From: Rs1 sp029027825
GTDB lineage: Bacteria > Pseudomonadota > Gammaproteobacteria > Pseudomonadales > Balneatricaceae
DNA length: 64,000 bases
NCBI GenBank assembly: GCA_029027825.1
Contig: CP093399.1
Coordinates: 4,278,001-4,342,000 of the forward strand
Reading direction: 5' to 3'
Positions 9,274 to 22,180 of the stretch are shown here, piece by piece. The notes under the pieces were generated by a model that ran no database searches, was not told the DNA's origin, and worked only from the letters and a program-made list of their open reading frames with translations. The stretch's first letter is position 1; the number at the start of each line of letters is the position of its first letter. Made by a program: the position numbers and the translations under genes.

Positions 9274-10113
9274 ATGATTTATAAAAAAATAGCAGTCACT
9301 GTCATAGCGCTGGCTATTTCAAGTTTTGCAGCGGCAGAATTTAAAGAGGGTGAAGATTACATTTTAACCGGAGCAGCTGCGGCAGCAGGTCATTCTGAGA
9401 AGGTGTCAGTGACAGAATATTTTGGCTACTGGTGTCCGCACTGTAATAATTTTGAACCAGTGCTTGAAAAATGGGTGGCAAAAAATTCTGAAAAAGTGAC
9501 CTTTGATCGTGTGCCAGTAGCTTTTAGCACCCGCGGCCAAAACCAGACGTTAGCGCAAAAAGCCTACTTCGTCGGGAAACAAGTTAAAAGTGAAAAAGCC
9601 GTAGATTCCGCAATGTTTGATTTTTACCACAAATATGGTCGAATCGCTCCGTCGTTTCGCGATCTGGAGAAAATAAAAGCAGATCCGGTCGCCTGCAATA
9701 TCGAAATTACTAAGTTAGTCGATCGTGCTGAAAAGCAAAGCGCTCAAGCCAATCGTCCTTTTGACATTGTCAGCGTTACTAAGTACTTAACCGACAATGT
9801 TTGTGAAACCGATGATCGAGGTTGGTCATTGCTTAAGTTGGGTAAAGAAGCCCGAGGTAATATTCGAAATACCGATATTTTAAAGCAAATTATCAGTATA
9901 GCAGGGGTAAATACCGATAAATTCGAGAAGCGCTTAAACTCTTTTTCTATGGAAAGAGAAATCAAGAATGCTGGAATTAAAGCGGAAGCTATGGGAATCG
10001 ATAGTGTTCCTATGATAGTGGTCAATGATAAATATCGGGTGAGTTCAGCGAAGGGCTTCGAACATATGCTCTCTGTTGTAGAGTTTCTTGTTGCGAAAGA
10101 GGCTGGAAACTAA
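9274..10113 (+). CDS. dsbA: Thiol:disulfide interchange protein DsbA, enlarged
   Basis: Periplasmic disulfide oxidase. It has a signal peptide (about 1-21, ending SFAAA), then the thioredoxin-fold active site YWCPHC with the cysteines at 54 and 57, and the cis-proline loop DSVPMIVV near the C-terminus. At 279 aa it is about 70 residues longer than the usual 205-215-aa preprotein. The extra material lies in the helical insertion domain (roughly 140-215) and brings two additional cysteines, C141 and C177. Those could form a structural disulfide, as seen in some other DsbA subgroups. AAGGAA precedes the ATG. It is probably monocistronic. Confidence 0.9.
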   Translation: MIYKKIAVTVIALAISSFAAAEFKEGEDYILTGAAAAAGHSEKVSVTEYFGYWCPHCNNFEPVLEKWVAKNSEKVTFDRVPVAFSTRGQNQTLAQKAYFVGKQVKSEKAVDSAMFDFYHKYGRIAPSFRDLEKIKADPVACNIEITKLVDRAEKQSAQANRPFDIVSVTKYLTDNVCETDDRGWSLLKLGKEARGNIRNTDILKQIISIAGVNTDKFEKRLNSFSMEREIKNAGIKAEAMGIDSVPMIVVNDKYRVSSAKGFEHMLSVVEFLVAKEAGN

Positions 10114-10424
10114 AGCACTCAGTGGAGTGGCTTTATCAATTATTACGATAAGCTTGCTCCACTATGTATTTTTTCGATAAGTAGCGTCTCCACTTATAAT
10201 AATTGACCAAGTAGCAGGTTTATCGTCTCCGGTGAGCAGTGCTTTAATCATCATATAAGAAAAATCAAAATTTTTTCAAATCCTCATTTATCCTGTTTAA
10301 ATAATGTATATGTTGTATCCTAATAGGCTACTACACTAGACTATCATTATGGGAAAGAAGACTGATTGGTTCGCCCATATTCACAGCAATCATATTAATT
10401 TTTTAAATACACGAGATAAGATTT
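10114..10424. other. Intergenic region after dsbA
   Basis: AT-rich, with no gene seen. Right after dsbA there is an imperfect hairpin (GCACTC / GAGTGGC, about 10115-10132) followed by a short T run; it could end the dsbA transcript. The remainder should hold the promoter of the GGDEF gene, but I cannot pick a convincing -35/-10 pair. Confidence 0.4.
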
Positions 10425-11888
10425 ATGGATGAGATTGTGGAAAAGTCTCTTTGCAGCTCAATGCGAATGATGTGTAAAGGGCTAAAAGATCAAAGTGAAT
10501 CTTTGGACGAAAACCTTAGTACTTAACTTGCTCACATGATCAATTCTGAAGAGACGTTTTCTGATCAGTTAATGAATAGCATTCAGCAAGACATTCATGT
10601 GTTAGAGCTAGAGCGGCAAGAAAACAGCCAAGATTTTTTAAATATCGGTGCCAATTGGCAGCGCAGTTTAAATAAATTAGATTTAGATATTGATCAAAAG
10701 CAGAAGTTACAAGATGTTGCTGGGGGGTTAAAAGATTTAAGTACTAGTCATATTTATCAATTGCCGGCCAAATTTCAGCAGCTTTTAGATATTCAGCTAA
10801 AGGTGGCTGGGACGACGGTTTCTGATGGCGTATCAAATCAAACTCAGAGCTTTGCTATAAAAAGCATTGCCGATGAAATTATCTTATTATTAAGACAAAT
10901 CACTCCAAGTAAAAAATCTTCAGCCAGCTACCAAGATTTAATCGCTCAATTAGAGCTAGATATAGATATCAATAAGCTACCTGAAGTTATTGTGAAGTTA
11001 GCAAAGTTTGTAGAATCTGCACTTGCGGTAAAAAACGAAGGTTTTAGTGCCTATCTACATGAGTTGAACAAACAGCTGTCGGGCGTCCAAGATTTTATTA
11101 GTAAAACGCAGCATGTTGATGATGAAGGTGCTAAAGAGCGAAATCAAGCTGATGCACAGGTAAGGGATAGTGTCAGTAATATACGTGCGTCGGTGACTAA
11201 AGCCACGGATCTAAACAGCTTACAATCCCTATTGTCTCTGCAGTTAAATCAGATCGTAGGCGCTATGGACTCCATGAAAAATGGCGAGTTAAAGCGAGAA
11301 AGTCATTTGCAGTCTAGTTACAACACGCTAAAGCAGCGTGTTAGTGTAATGGAGAAAGAGGCAGAGAAGGTTCATTTCTATATTGCAGAAGAACGCAAAC
11401 AGGCAAGGCAAGATGCTTTAACAGGATTGCCGAACCGCACTGCTTACAATGAGATAATGGCGCATCAAATAGAGAGTTTTAAACGCTACCAGCAGCCTTT
11501 AAGTCTAGTGGTATGCGATTTAGACCATTTTAAAACTGTCAATGATAGTTACGGACATCTCGCAGGTGATAAAGTACTCAGTCTAGTAGCAAAAATTTTA
11601 CTCAAAGGAACCCGTTCCTCTGACTTTGTCACCCGCTATGGTGGTGAAGAATTTGCCATTATTCTGCCTTCAACGAAGGTGGCAAACGTTGCTAAAGCGA
11701 TGGATAAAATTCGACTCTTAATTTGTAAAAGTCCTTTTAATTACAAAAGTGCTCCCATCTCTATATCGATGTCTTTCGGGGTGTGTGAAGCACAGCCTGG
11801 GGATTCCATCGAAAGTTTGTTCTCCAGAGCTGATGCTGCATTGTATAAAGCTAAAGAAGCGGGCCGAAACAGAGTTGAAATAGGTTAA
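10425..11888 (+). pseudogene. GGDEF diguanylate cyclase, in-frame TAA near 5' end
   Basis: The main open part (10536-11888, 450 aa) has a long helical N-terminal region and a C-terminal GGDEF domain: DALTGLPNRTAYNE, DLDHFKTVNDSYGHLAGD, active site GGEEF at 369-373 and an inhibitory RXXD site (RSSD, 360-363). It should make c-di-GMP. Upstream and in the same frame, ATG at 10425 opens 33 codons (LCSSMRMMCKGLKDQSESLD...) that look like the normal start of this family. A TAA at 10524-10526 cuts them off 9 bases before the ATG at 10536. The internal ATG has no ribosome binding site. Either the gene is disrupted, or a shortened protein is made by reinitiation; the catalytic domain itself is intact. 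Confidence 0.75.
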
Positions 11889-12091
11889 GGGTTCTAAAAC
11901 TAGTGCATGCTGCAAGCGTAAATTAGCTCAGCATGTTGCATCAGTCGATGCTTATTAGTCTCGCCGCGAATTAATAATAGATCTAAATGTCAACCTCCGT
12001 TAAGCTTTATTCTTTTTATACCAAGCTACTCTATGGTTATCGACAAGTGGCTTAAATTGCTAATAGCATCATTTTAAAGGGTCTCCTAGAA

Positions 12092-13723
12092 GTGCAACGT
12101 CTGCTTAGAAGTTTAAAAATAGGTTTTATCTTCATCCGCTATCGCCTCGATACTTTTTTTGAAACACTACCTTTACCTTGGTACTTCAAAGCTCTGCTAT
12201 ATATGATGCCGTGGCGGTATTTGGTTCCGGCAAAAGCGCCGAGGGGAGTGCGGCTCAGATTGGCATTGGAAAATTTAGGACCAGTCTTTATAAAATTTGG
12301 ACAAGTGTTGTCGACGCGGCGTGACCTACTGCCACTAGATGTGGCGGATGAACTAAAGTTCCTTCAAGATCGCGTGCCACCTTTTTCCAGTAAAGAAGCG
12401 ATATCGATAATCGAAAAAGCTTTAGGTAAGTCAATTGATGAACTTTTTGCTAACTTTGATCCCAAGCCATTGGCATCTGCATCTGTTGCACAAGTACACA
12501 CCGCTGAATTTTTCACTGGTGAGCAAGCGGTAGTTAAGGTTATACGCCCAGGCATAGAAAAAACCATAAAGAAAGATATCGCGTTACTGTTCACCTTGGC
12601 CTATTGGGTGGAAGAACTGTGGTCAGAGGGCAAGCGACTACACTTAGTAGAAGTGGTTGGTGAGTATGAGCTTAGTTTGGCTGACGAGTTGGACTTGCGA
12701 AAAGAAGCGGCTAATGCCTCGCAATTGCGGCGCAATTTTGAAGAGTCAGCAATCCTATACATACCTGAAATATATTGGGACTATACTCGACAGAATGTTT
12801 TAGTGATGGAGCGAATTAATGGTATACCGGTTGCAGAAATAGAGCAGCTTAACGCCATAAATGTTGATATGAAACTCCTGGCAGAGCGGGGCGTGGAAAT
12901 ATTCTTTACTCAAGTGTTTCGCGACAGTTTTTTTCATGCAGACATGCATCCAGGCAATATCTTTGTCTCTCCTGAAAGTGGATCAGACCCTAAATATATA
13001 GCTGTCGATTTTGGTATTGTCGGCTCGCTGACCTTAGAAGATCAAATTTACTTAGCGCGAAATTTACTGGCCTTCTTTACTCGAGATTATCGACAGGTGG
13101 CCCAGCTGCATATCGATTCAGGCTGGGTGCCTGCAGCGACGAACGTGACTGCATTCGAAACCGCGATAAGAAGTGTCTGCGAGCCGATCTTTGAAAAACC
13201 ACTGAAAGATATATCATTTGGACAAGTGCTATTGGGGCTGTTCCAAACAGCTAGACGCTTTAACATGGAAGTACAACCGCAGTTAGTACTGCTGCAAAAA
13301 ACGCTATTGAACATCGAAGGTCTGGGGCGGCAGTTATATCCTGATTTAGACTTATGGGAAACGGGTAAACCCTATCTAGAAGCTTGGATGAAAGAGCGGG
13401 TAGGTCCTAAAGCAGTCGTTAAAAATATGCTGCAGCAAGCGCCGGATTGGATTGATAAATTACCGCAATTACCGCAACTAGCCTTTGATGTATTGCAGCA
13501 AAGTAAGCAGCGCAACGTGTTTAATCAGCAATTAATTGAGCAAGAACAAAAACATCGACAGTTGCGCTCAAAATCTACCGGTAAAAAGGTAATAATGACG
13601 GCAGGCTTGTTACTAGCGGCGCTTTGGTTCGGTTATGAGCCCGCTCAAATGGTGATGCAACAGATTGAATGGCAAGGGTGGGCACTTGGGCTGTTGGCAA
13701 TCTATGTGCTCACTAGGCAGTGA
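12092..13723 (+). CDS. ubiB: Ubiquinone biosynthesis regulatory kinase-like protein UbiB
   Basis: 543-aa atypical kinase/ATPase (ADCK/UbiB family) supporting aerobic coenzyme Q synthesis. The KxGQ motif is present in FIKFGQVLSTRRDLLP, as are the A-rich loop PLASASVAQVH, the invariant Lys of AVVKVIRPG, the catalytic FHADMHPGNIF and the DFG-equivalent AVDFGIVG. Two hydrophobic segments at the C-terminus (VIMTAGLLLAALWFGY and WALGLLAIYVL) anchor it in the membrane. The start is GTG, preceded at some distance by AAAGGG. In pseudomonads ubiE and ubiJ precede it; here neither is adjacent, but hisI, hisE and tatABC follow in the conserved order. Confidence 0.94.
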   Translation: MQRLLRSLKIGFIFIRYRLDTFFETLPLPWYFKALLYMMPWRYLVPAKAPRGVRLRLALENLGPVFIKFGQVLSTRRDLLPLDVADELKFLQDRVPPFSSKEAISIIEKALGKSIDELFANFDPKPLASASVAQVHTAEFFTGEQAVVKVIRPGIEKTIKKDIALLFTLAYWVEELWSEGKRLHLVEVVGEYELSLADELDLRKEAANASQLRRNFEESAILYIPEIYWDYTRQNVLVMERINGIPVAEIEQLNAINVDMKLLAERGVEIFFTQVFRDSFFHADMHPGNIFVSPESGSDPKYIAVDFGIVGSLTLEDQIYLARNLLAFFTRDYRQVAQLHIDSGWVPAATNVTAFETAIRSVCEPIFEKPLKDISFGQVLLGLFQTARRFNMEVQPQLVLLQKTLLNIEGLGRQLYPDLDLWETGKPYLEAWMKERVGPKAVVKNMLQQAPDWIDKLPQLPQLAFDVLQQSKQRNVFNQQLIEQEQKHRQLRSKSTGKKVIMTAGLLLAALWFGYEPAQMVMQQIEWQGWALGLLAIYVLTRQ

Positions 13724-13770
13724 ACGGCGTTGAAATAGTCAAATTAAGCCCAATAAATAAAGAGAATAGA

Positions 13771-14160
13771 ATGAACGAAGCATGGCTCGATGTCATTAAG
13801 TGGGATAATAAAGGTTTAATACCGGCAATTGCACAAGATTACAAAACCGGCAAAGTACTAATGGTTGCGTGGATGAATCGAGAAGCTTTAGCGCTAACCG
13901 TTCAGGAACAGCGTGCCGTGTACTGGTCTAGATCTCGAGCGAAGTTGTGGCGCAAGGGGGAAGAGTCAGGCCATCAACAAAATTTGTTAGAGATTAGCTT
14001 GGATTGTGATAGTGATGTACTGTTGCTCTCGGTAGAGCAAATAGGGGGTATTGCCTGCCATACAGGTAGAGAAAGTTGTTTCTTTTCAATACTCAAAGAC
14101 GGTCAGTGGCAAGCAAGCCTGCCAGTGCTAAAAAATCCGCAGAAAATATACGATAAGTAG
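13771..14160 (+). CDS. hisI: Phosphoribosyl-AMP cyclohydrolase
   Basis: 129 aa; opens the purine ring of PR-AMP in histidine synthesis. Family blocks WDNKGLIPAIAQD, VLMVAWMNREAL, VYWSRSR and the metal-binding Cys/His cluster (LDCDSDVLL, then GIACHTGRESCFF) are intact. The ATG at 13771 follows AAAGAGAATAG. It lies about 50 bp after ubiB and 6 bp before hisE. In enterobacteria hisI and hisE are fused; the separate pair next to ubiB and tat is the pseudomonad-type arrangement. Confidence 0.95.
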   Translation: MNEAWLDVIKWDNKGLIPAIAQDYKTGKVLMVAWMNREALALTVQEQRAVYWSRSRAKLWRKGEESGHQQNLLEISLDCDSDVLLLSVEQIGGIACHTGRESCFFSILKDGQWQASLPVLKNPQKIYDK

Positions 14161-14166
14161 GCAGTA

Positions 14167-14499
14167 ATGAGTGAAATACTAACAGAGCTTGGTAATATTC
14201 TAGAAGAGCGAAAATTGGCGTCCAGTGAGACGTCATATGTCGCAAGCTTGCATGAAAAAGGGCTCAATAAGATTCTAGAAAAAGTCGGCGAGGAGGCTAT
14301 TGAAGTAGTCATTGCCGCAAAAGATGCACAAACCAGCAAAATAACCAAAGATTTGGTTTATGAAACGGCAGATCTTTGGTTTCATACATTGGTGATGCTG
14401 TCTCACTTAGGCGAGCGGCCTGAAGCAGTATTGGAAGAGCTGGCAAAGCGCTTTGACTTGTCGGGTCTTGAAGAAAAAGCTTCAAGAAATAACTTATAG
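14167..14499 (+). CDS. hisE: Phosphoribosyl-ATP pyrophosphatase
   Basis: 110 aa, all-alpha MazG-like nucleotide pyrophosphatase that converts PR-ATP to PR-AMP, the step before HisI. The signature SYVASLHEKGLNKILEKV and EEAIEVVIAAKD, with the metal-binding E-E-x-x-E pattern, are present, followed by VYETADLWFHTLVML. It is translationally close to hisI (6-bp gap), so co-transcribed. Confidence 0.95.
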   Translation: MSEILTELGNILEERKLASSETSYVASLHEKGLNKILEKVGEEAIEVVIAAKDAQTSKITKDLVYETADLWFHTLVMLSHLGERPEAVLEELAKRFDLSGLEEKASRNNL

Positions 14500-14591
14500 C
14501 TGATATATCTAATCAGTACAAAATTAAAACAACGCTAGATCAAAATATAGCAATAAAACATTGTACAGAATGTATAAATTAGGAGAGTGAA

Positions 14592-14870
14592 ATGGGTTTT
14601 GGTGGTGTAAGTCTTTGGCAATTGGCTATCGTATTAGGCATAGTGATTTTACTTTTTGGAACAAAAAAATTGCGCAATATTGGTGGTGATTTAGGCAGTG
14701 CGGTAAAAGGGTTTAAAAAGGCAATGAGTGACGGCGTATTAACCGACGACAAGAAAGAGCCTGAAAAAGCACTCGAAGATAAAAAAGACGCAGACTTTGT
14801 AGAAACCGTAGCCGAATCAGTTGCAGTGGAAAAAACCACGTCAACAGAAAGCACTGAAAAAAAGTCATAA
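14592..14870 (+). CDS. tatA: Twin-arginine translocase subunit TatA
   Basis: 92 aa; forms the variable-size pore component of the Tat exporter for folded proteins. It has one N-terminal membrane helix (LWQLAIVLGIVILLFG), the FGTKKLRNIGGDLG hinge and amphipathic helix, then an acidic/lysine-rich tail. The ribosome binding site AGGAG at 14581 lies directly upstream of the ATG. It is the first gene of tatABC and is separated by about 90 bp from hisE, so a promoter of its own is possible. Confidence 0.95.
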   Translation: MGFGGVSLWQLAIVLGIVILLFGTKKLRNIGGDLGSAVKGFKKAMSDGVLTDDKKEPEKALEDKKDADFVETVAESVAVEKTTSTESTEKKS

Positions 14871-14873
14871 TTG

Positions 14874-15218
14874 ATGTTTGATATTGGATTTACCGAAATA
14901 CTGTTGATCGCGGTGGTGGCACTGGTAGTGCTTGGTCCAGAAAAATTGCCGATGGCGGTTCGCACGCTTGGCCTATGGATAGGCAAAGCAAAACGCACAA
15001 TTAGCGGGATTCAAACAGAGATCTCAGAAGAGCTGCGACTAGACGAGCTAAAAAGAACGGCGTCAGTTGCTAAAGAACAGCTGAATAGCGAATTAGAAGA
15101 AATGAGAACCCCTTTTACTGTAGACTCTGAGCCCAGCGCTGCCAGCAGCACTGAACAAGTTTCAGATGCTGAAGGTGCGGCAATCGCAGAAACAGCAACC
15201 GACCTTGAAAAGAAATAA
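14874..15218 (+). CDS. tatB: Twin-arginine translocase subunit TatB
   Basis: 114 aa; with TatC it forms the twin-arginine signal receptor. The start MFDIGFTEILLIAVVALVVLGPEKLP is the canonical TatB N-terminus, including the Glu in the membrane helix and the GPEKLP hinge. It is followed by a long charged helix and an Ala/Glu-rich tail. The ATG at 14874 is 3 bp after the tatA stop; an in-frame TTG directly before it would add one residue. Confidence 0.95.
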   Translation: MFDIGFTEILLIAVVALVVLGPEKLPMAVRTLGLWIGKAKRTISGIQTEISEELRLDELKRTASVAKEQLNSELEEMRTPFTVDSEPSAASSTEQVSDAEGAAIAETATDLEKK

Positions 15219-15223
15219 TCCTG

Positions 15224-16009
15224 ATGAGCGAACAGCTAGGCACCCATGAAGAAAACTCCTCTGCATTAAATTCCTCCGAAGAAGAGCAGACACTGACGTC
15301 ACACTTAGTAGAGCTCAGGCGTCGGCTGATACATGCGCTGTTGGCAATACTGGCGATTTTTCTTTGTCTGTTCTATTTTGCCAATGATCTCTACACAATA
15401 TTATCCGCGCCTTTGACAGCTCTTTTGCCTGAAGGGACGACAATGATCGCCACGGATGTTACTTCGCCGTTCTTTGCTCCCTTTAAATTAACTATTGTTC
15501 TAGCGCTATTTTTATCGATGCCCTTTATATTGCACCAGTGTTGGAGTTTCATCTCGCCGGGCTTATATCGACACGAGCAAAGATTAGCGATACCTCTATT
15601 GATCTCCAGCATACTATTGTTTTATGCGGGCATCGCGTTCGCGTATTTTATAGTGTTTCCATTACTGTTCGGATTCTTTACCAGTGTCGGGCCAGAAAAT
15701 GTTGCGATCATGACCGATATAGGTAGCTACCTTAATTTCGTGCTCAAATTATTTTTCGCATTCGGCATCGTATTTGAAATCCCGATAGCGACGATGTTAC
15801 TTATATGGAGTGGTATCACCACTGCTAAAGCGCTAAAAAGCAAAAGGCCGTTTATTATCGTCGGCTGTTTTGTGGTGGGTATGATGTTGACTCCACCAGA
15901 TATGATCTCCCAAAGCTTGCTAGCGGTGCCAATGTGGTTATTGTTTGAAGCGGGGATACTGATGTCTAGATTTAAAGGCAAAAATAAAGTAGAAGAAGAC
16001 GAGTACTAA
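15224..16009 (+). CDS. tatC: Twin-arginine translocase subunit TatC
   Basis: 261 aa with six membrane helices; it binds the RR signal. Family motifs are TLTSHLVELRRRLI at the cytosolic N-terminus, the FWSFISPGLYRHE-type loop (here CWSFISPGLYRHEQR), and the conserved Glu in FGIVFEIPIA. It sits 5 bp after tatB, and a strong terminator ends the operon at 16102-16130. Confidence 0.96.
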   Translation: MSEQLGTHEENSSALNSSEEEQTLTSHLVELRRRLIHALLAILAIFLCLFYFANDLYTILSAPLTALLPEGTTMIATDVTSPFFAPFKLTIVLALFLSMPFILHQCWSFISPGLYRHEQRLAIPLLISSILLFYAGIAFAYFIVFPLLFGFFTSVGPENVAIMTDIGSYLNFVLKLFFAFGIVFEIPIATMLLIWSGITTAKALKSKRPFIIVGCFVVGMMLTPPDMISQSLLAVPMWLLFEAGILMSRFKGKNKVEEDEY

Positions 16010-16101
16010 AAATCACCTGAAGTCGTGAGATCAGGAGCATGTGCTCAGCGACCGCCGCATGGAAGTCACCGATTTAGATTACAATCTCTATATAGATATA
16101 T

Positions 16102-16130
16102 AAAAAAGCCCGCAACTAGCGGGCTTTTTT
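16102..16130 (+). terminator. Rho-independent terminator of the tat operon
   Basis: Perfect stem AAAAAAGCCCGC / GCGGGCTTTTTT with a 5-nt loop (AACTA), ending in six T residues. It closes the ubiB-his-tat transcription unit ahead of rRNA operon A. The A-rich 5' side means it could also act bidirectionally. Confidence 0.92.
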
Positions 16131-16287
16131 ATGGACAGAGGAAAGGGCGCTGACAAAGTTAAAGGGCTGGTTTATTAGGTTTGTCTAGAGAAGCAGGGCG
16201 GTCAGCTCAAAAAACCAACATTTTGAAGAGCGTGCCGGTCAATAATTAAGCAAAAACAATTAATTTTTAATTAAATACCATAAACAG

Positions 16288-16315
16288 TTGACGCCCTCGC
16301 TAGGATGTATATAAT
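16288..16315 (+). promoter_or_regulatory. rRNA operon A promoter P1
   Basis: -35 TTGACG (16288-16293), 16-bp spacer, -10 TATAAT (16310-16315), followed by a pyrimidine- and C-rich start region (TCGCCTCCTC). The same promoter is conserved ahead of operon B. Confidence 0.8.
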
Positions 16316-16482
16316 TCGCCTCCTCGCTTCAGGGAGTCCTTGAAACGACAGCGACAAGGTCGATTTAGAATCATGATAACTCATTGTTTTAAATCAAATA
16401 AAAGCCTCGTTAGCGAAAAGTTCAAACATTAGTTTTTGTGATTTAGCTTCAAACACTAAATTCAAAAACAAATAAAAAATGA

Positions 16483-16510
16483 TTGACTTACCGAGATGCT
16501 AATATATAAT
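16483..16510 (+). promoter_or_regulatory. rRNA operon A promoter P2
   Basis: -35 TTGACT (16483-16488), 16-bp spacer, perfect -10 TATAAT (16505-16510), about 195 bp after P1 and preceded by an A-rich stretch that could serve as an UP element. Tandem P1/P2 promoters are usual for gammaproteobacterial rRNA operons. Confidence 0.8.
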
Positions 16511-16607
16511 ACGCACCTCACTTAGACGGAGCAGCAAATAAGCCGCTCAGCAAGCTTCTAGCTTGACTCAAACGTTTAAGAACTTCTTCTCTTCACGAGA
16601 CGAAGAC

Positions 16608-16619
16608 GCTCTTTAAAAA
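16608..16619 (+). promoter_or_regulatory. boxA antitermination site in rRNA leader A
   Basis: GCTCTTTAAAAA matches the boxA consensus (TGCTCTTTAACA) used by the Nus antitermination complex, about 270 bp before 16S. A second boxA (GCTCTTTAACAA, 18571-18582) lies in the 16S-23S spacer, the usual place. Confidence 0.7.
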
Positions 16620-16888
16620 TTTGGTCAGATAATTCGTGTGGGCGCTTGTCGATAGAAGCTACAAAAGCTTTTAAAGCAATCTAGGCAACTTAGTAGAGGA
16701 TTCGTTCTTTGCAACGTTAGTTTAGAAAACTTCAAGACAAGCAAACCAAGTGAATTCATTGAAAGAAAAACATACGTTTTACGAGATTGATAAGTTGGCC
16801 GCAAGGTTGATTGGTTAATCACAATAGAAAGAACAAAGTTAGCAAATCTTGAGCCGTTTTTGTCTTCGGGCAGAAACAAAAAATTCTT

Positions 16889-18433
<1,545 letters not shown>

Positions 18434-18906
18434 AACGATTAGCCTATATTCGCAAGCGTTCACACGAATTATCTGACTTAAATTATAAAGAGAGCAACGC
18501 ATAAGACTAAAAGTCTTAACTCATAGGCAGCCTAACGGTTGTTTATCTGTTAAAGCTTCTTGCTTTAAACGCTCTTTAACAATGTGGATTTGATGAAAAA
18601 AAGTCTAAAGGTTTTTTTATCTTTAATAAGTACTTGTACTTATTAACTATGAGAGACCCTTTGTTTACGATGAACGGATGTCGAATACCCGTTCAACCAG
18701 ATCGTAAACTAAAAATTTGGATGATGTGACTATCACTGGTCATATCATCTTAGTAGTTTAATCATACATGCCAAATAGATTATTTATGCTACCCGCATAG
18801 ATAATCGGTGATTTTATCGTTACAACAATCAGTTTCTTGTCAGTTGTTACTACTTTTATATAAAAGTAGACAAAAACAGCTAAACATAGACACCTTCGGG
18901 TTATAT
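18434..18906 (+). other. 16S-23S spacer of operon A, no tRNA genes
   Basis: About 470 nt. I searched for tRNA-Ile and tRNA-Ala, the usual residents, and for any tRNA arm set (for example a GTTCGAATC-type T arm) and found none. It contains boxA at 18571-18582 and several inverted repeats, such as AAGTACTTGTACTT near 18629, that probably belong to RNase III processing stems for 16S and 23S. The spacer of operon B is nearly identical and also lacks tRNAs. Confidence 0.8.
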
Positions 18907-21808
<2,902 letters not shown>

Positions 21809-22017
21809 ATAACGCCAAAGGCGTTTGGAAGAGACTGATAACGTAACGAAATACCAAGATAAAATCACATTAACATGTTGATAAAACTACAAAATTGTAT
21901 AGACTACGCCTTCTCTTCTTAAGAGAAGAAAAGCGACATCAAATCCAGATTGATCTTTAGAGACAGGTTATTGAATAAGAGCAATAACGAGAAAGTCTTT
22001 AGAGATAACAGTTTATG

Positions 22018-22133
22018 TTTGGCGACCATAGCGAATTGGAACCACCTGATCCCATACCGAACTCAGAAGTGAAACGATTTAGCGCCGATGGTAGTGTGGG
22101 GTCTCCCCATGTGAGAGTAGGTCATCGCCAAGC
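22018..22133 (+). rRNA. rrfA: 5S rRNA, operon A
   Basis: About 116 nt. It has the conserved GAACCACCTGATCCCATACC, CCGAACTCAGAAGTGAAACG and CGCCGATGGTAGTGTGGGG blocks. The 5' TTTGGCGAC pairs with the 3' GTCATCGCCAAG to form the closing helix. It lies about 210 nt after 23S and is followed by a strong terminator. Confidence 0.95.
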
Positions 22134-22142
22134 TTTAATACG

Positions 22143-22180
22143 AAAAAAGCCCCAAGCACGTTGTGTTTGGGGTTTTTTTT
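22143..22180 (+). terminator. Terminator of rRNA operon A
   Basis: CCCCAAGCAC pairs with GTGTTTGGGG (one wobble) around a short loop, then runs into eight T residues; an A run precedes the stem. The same terminator follows operon B at 56041-56078. Confidence 0.92.
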
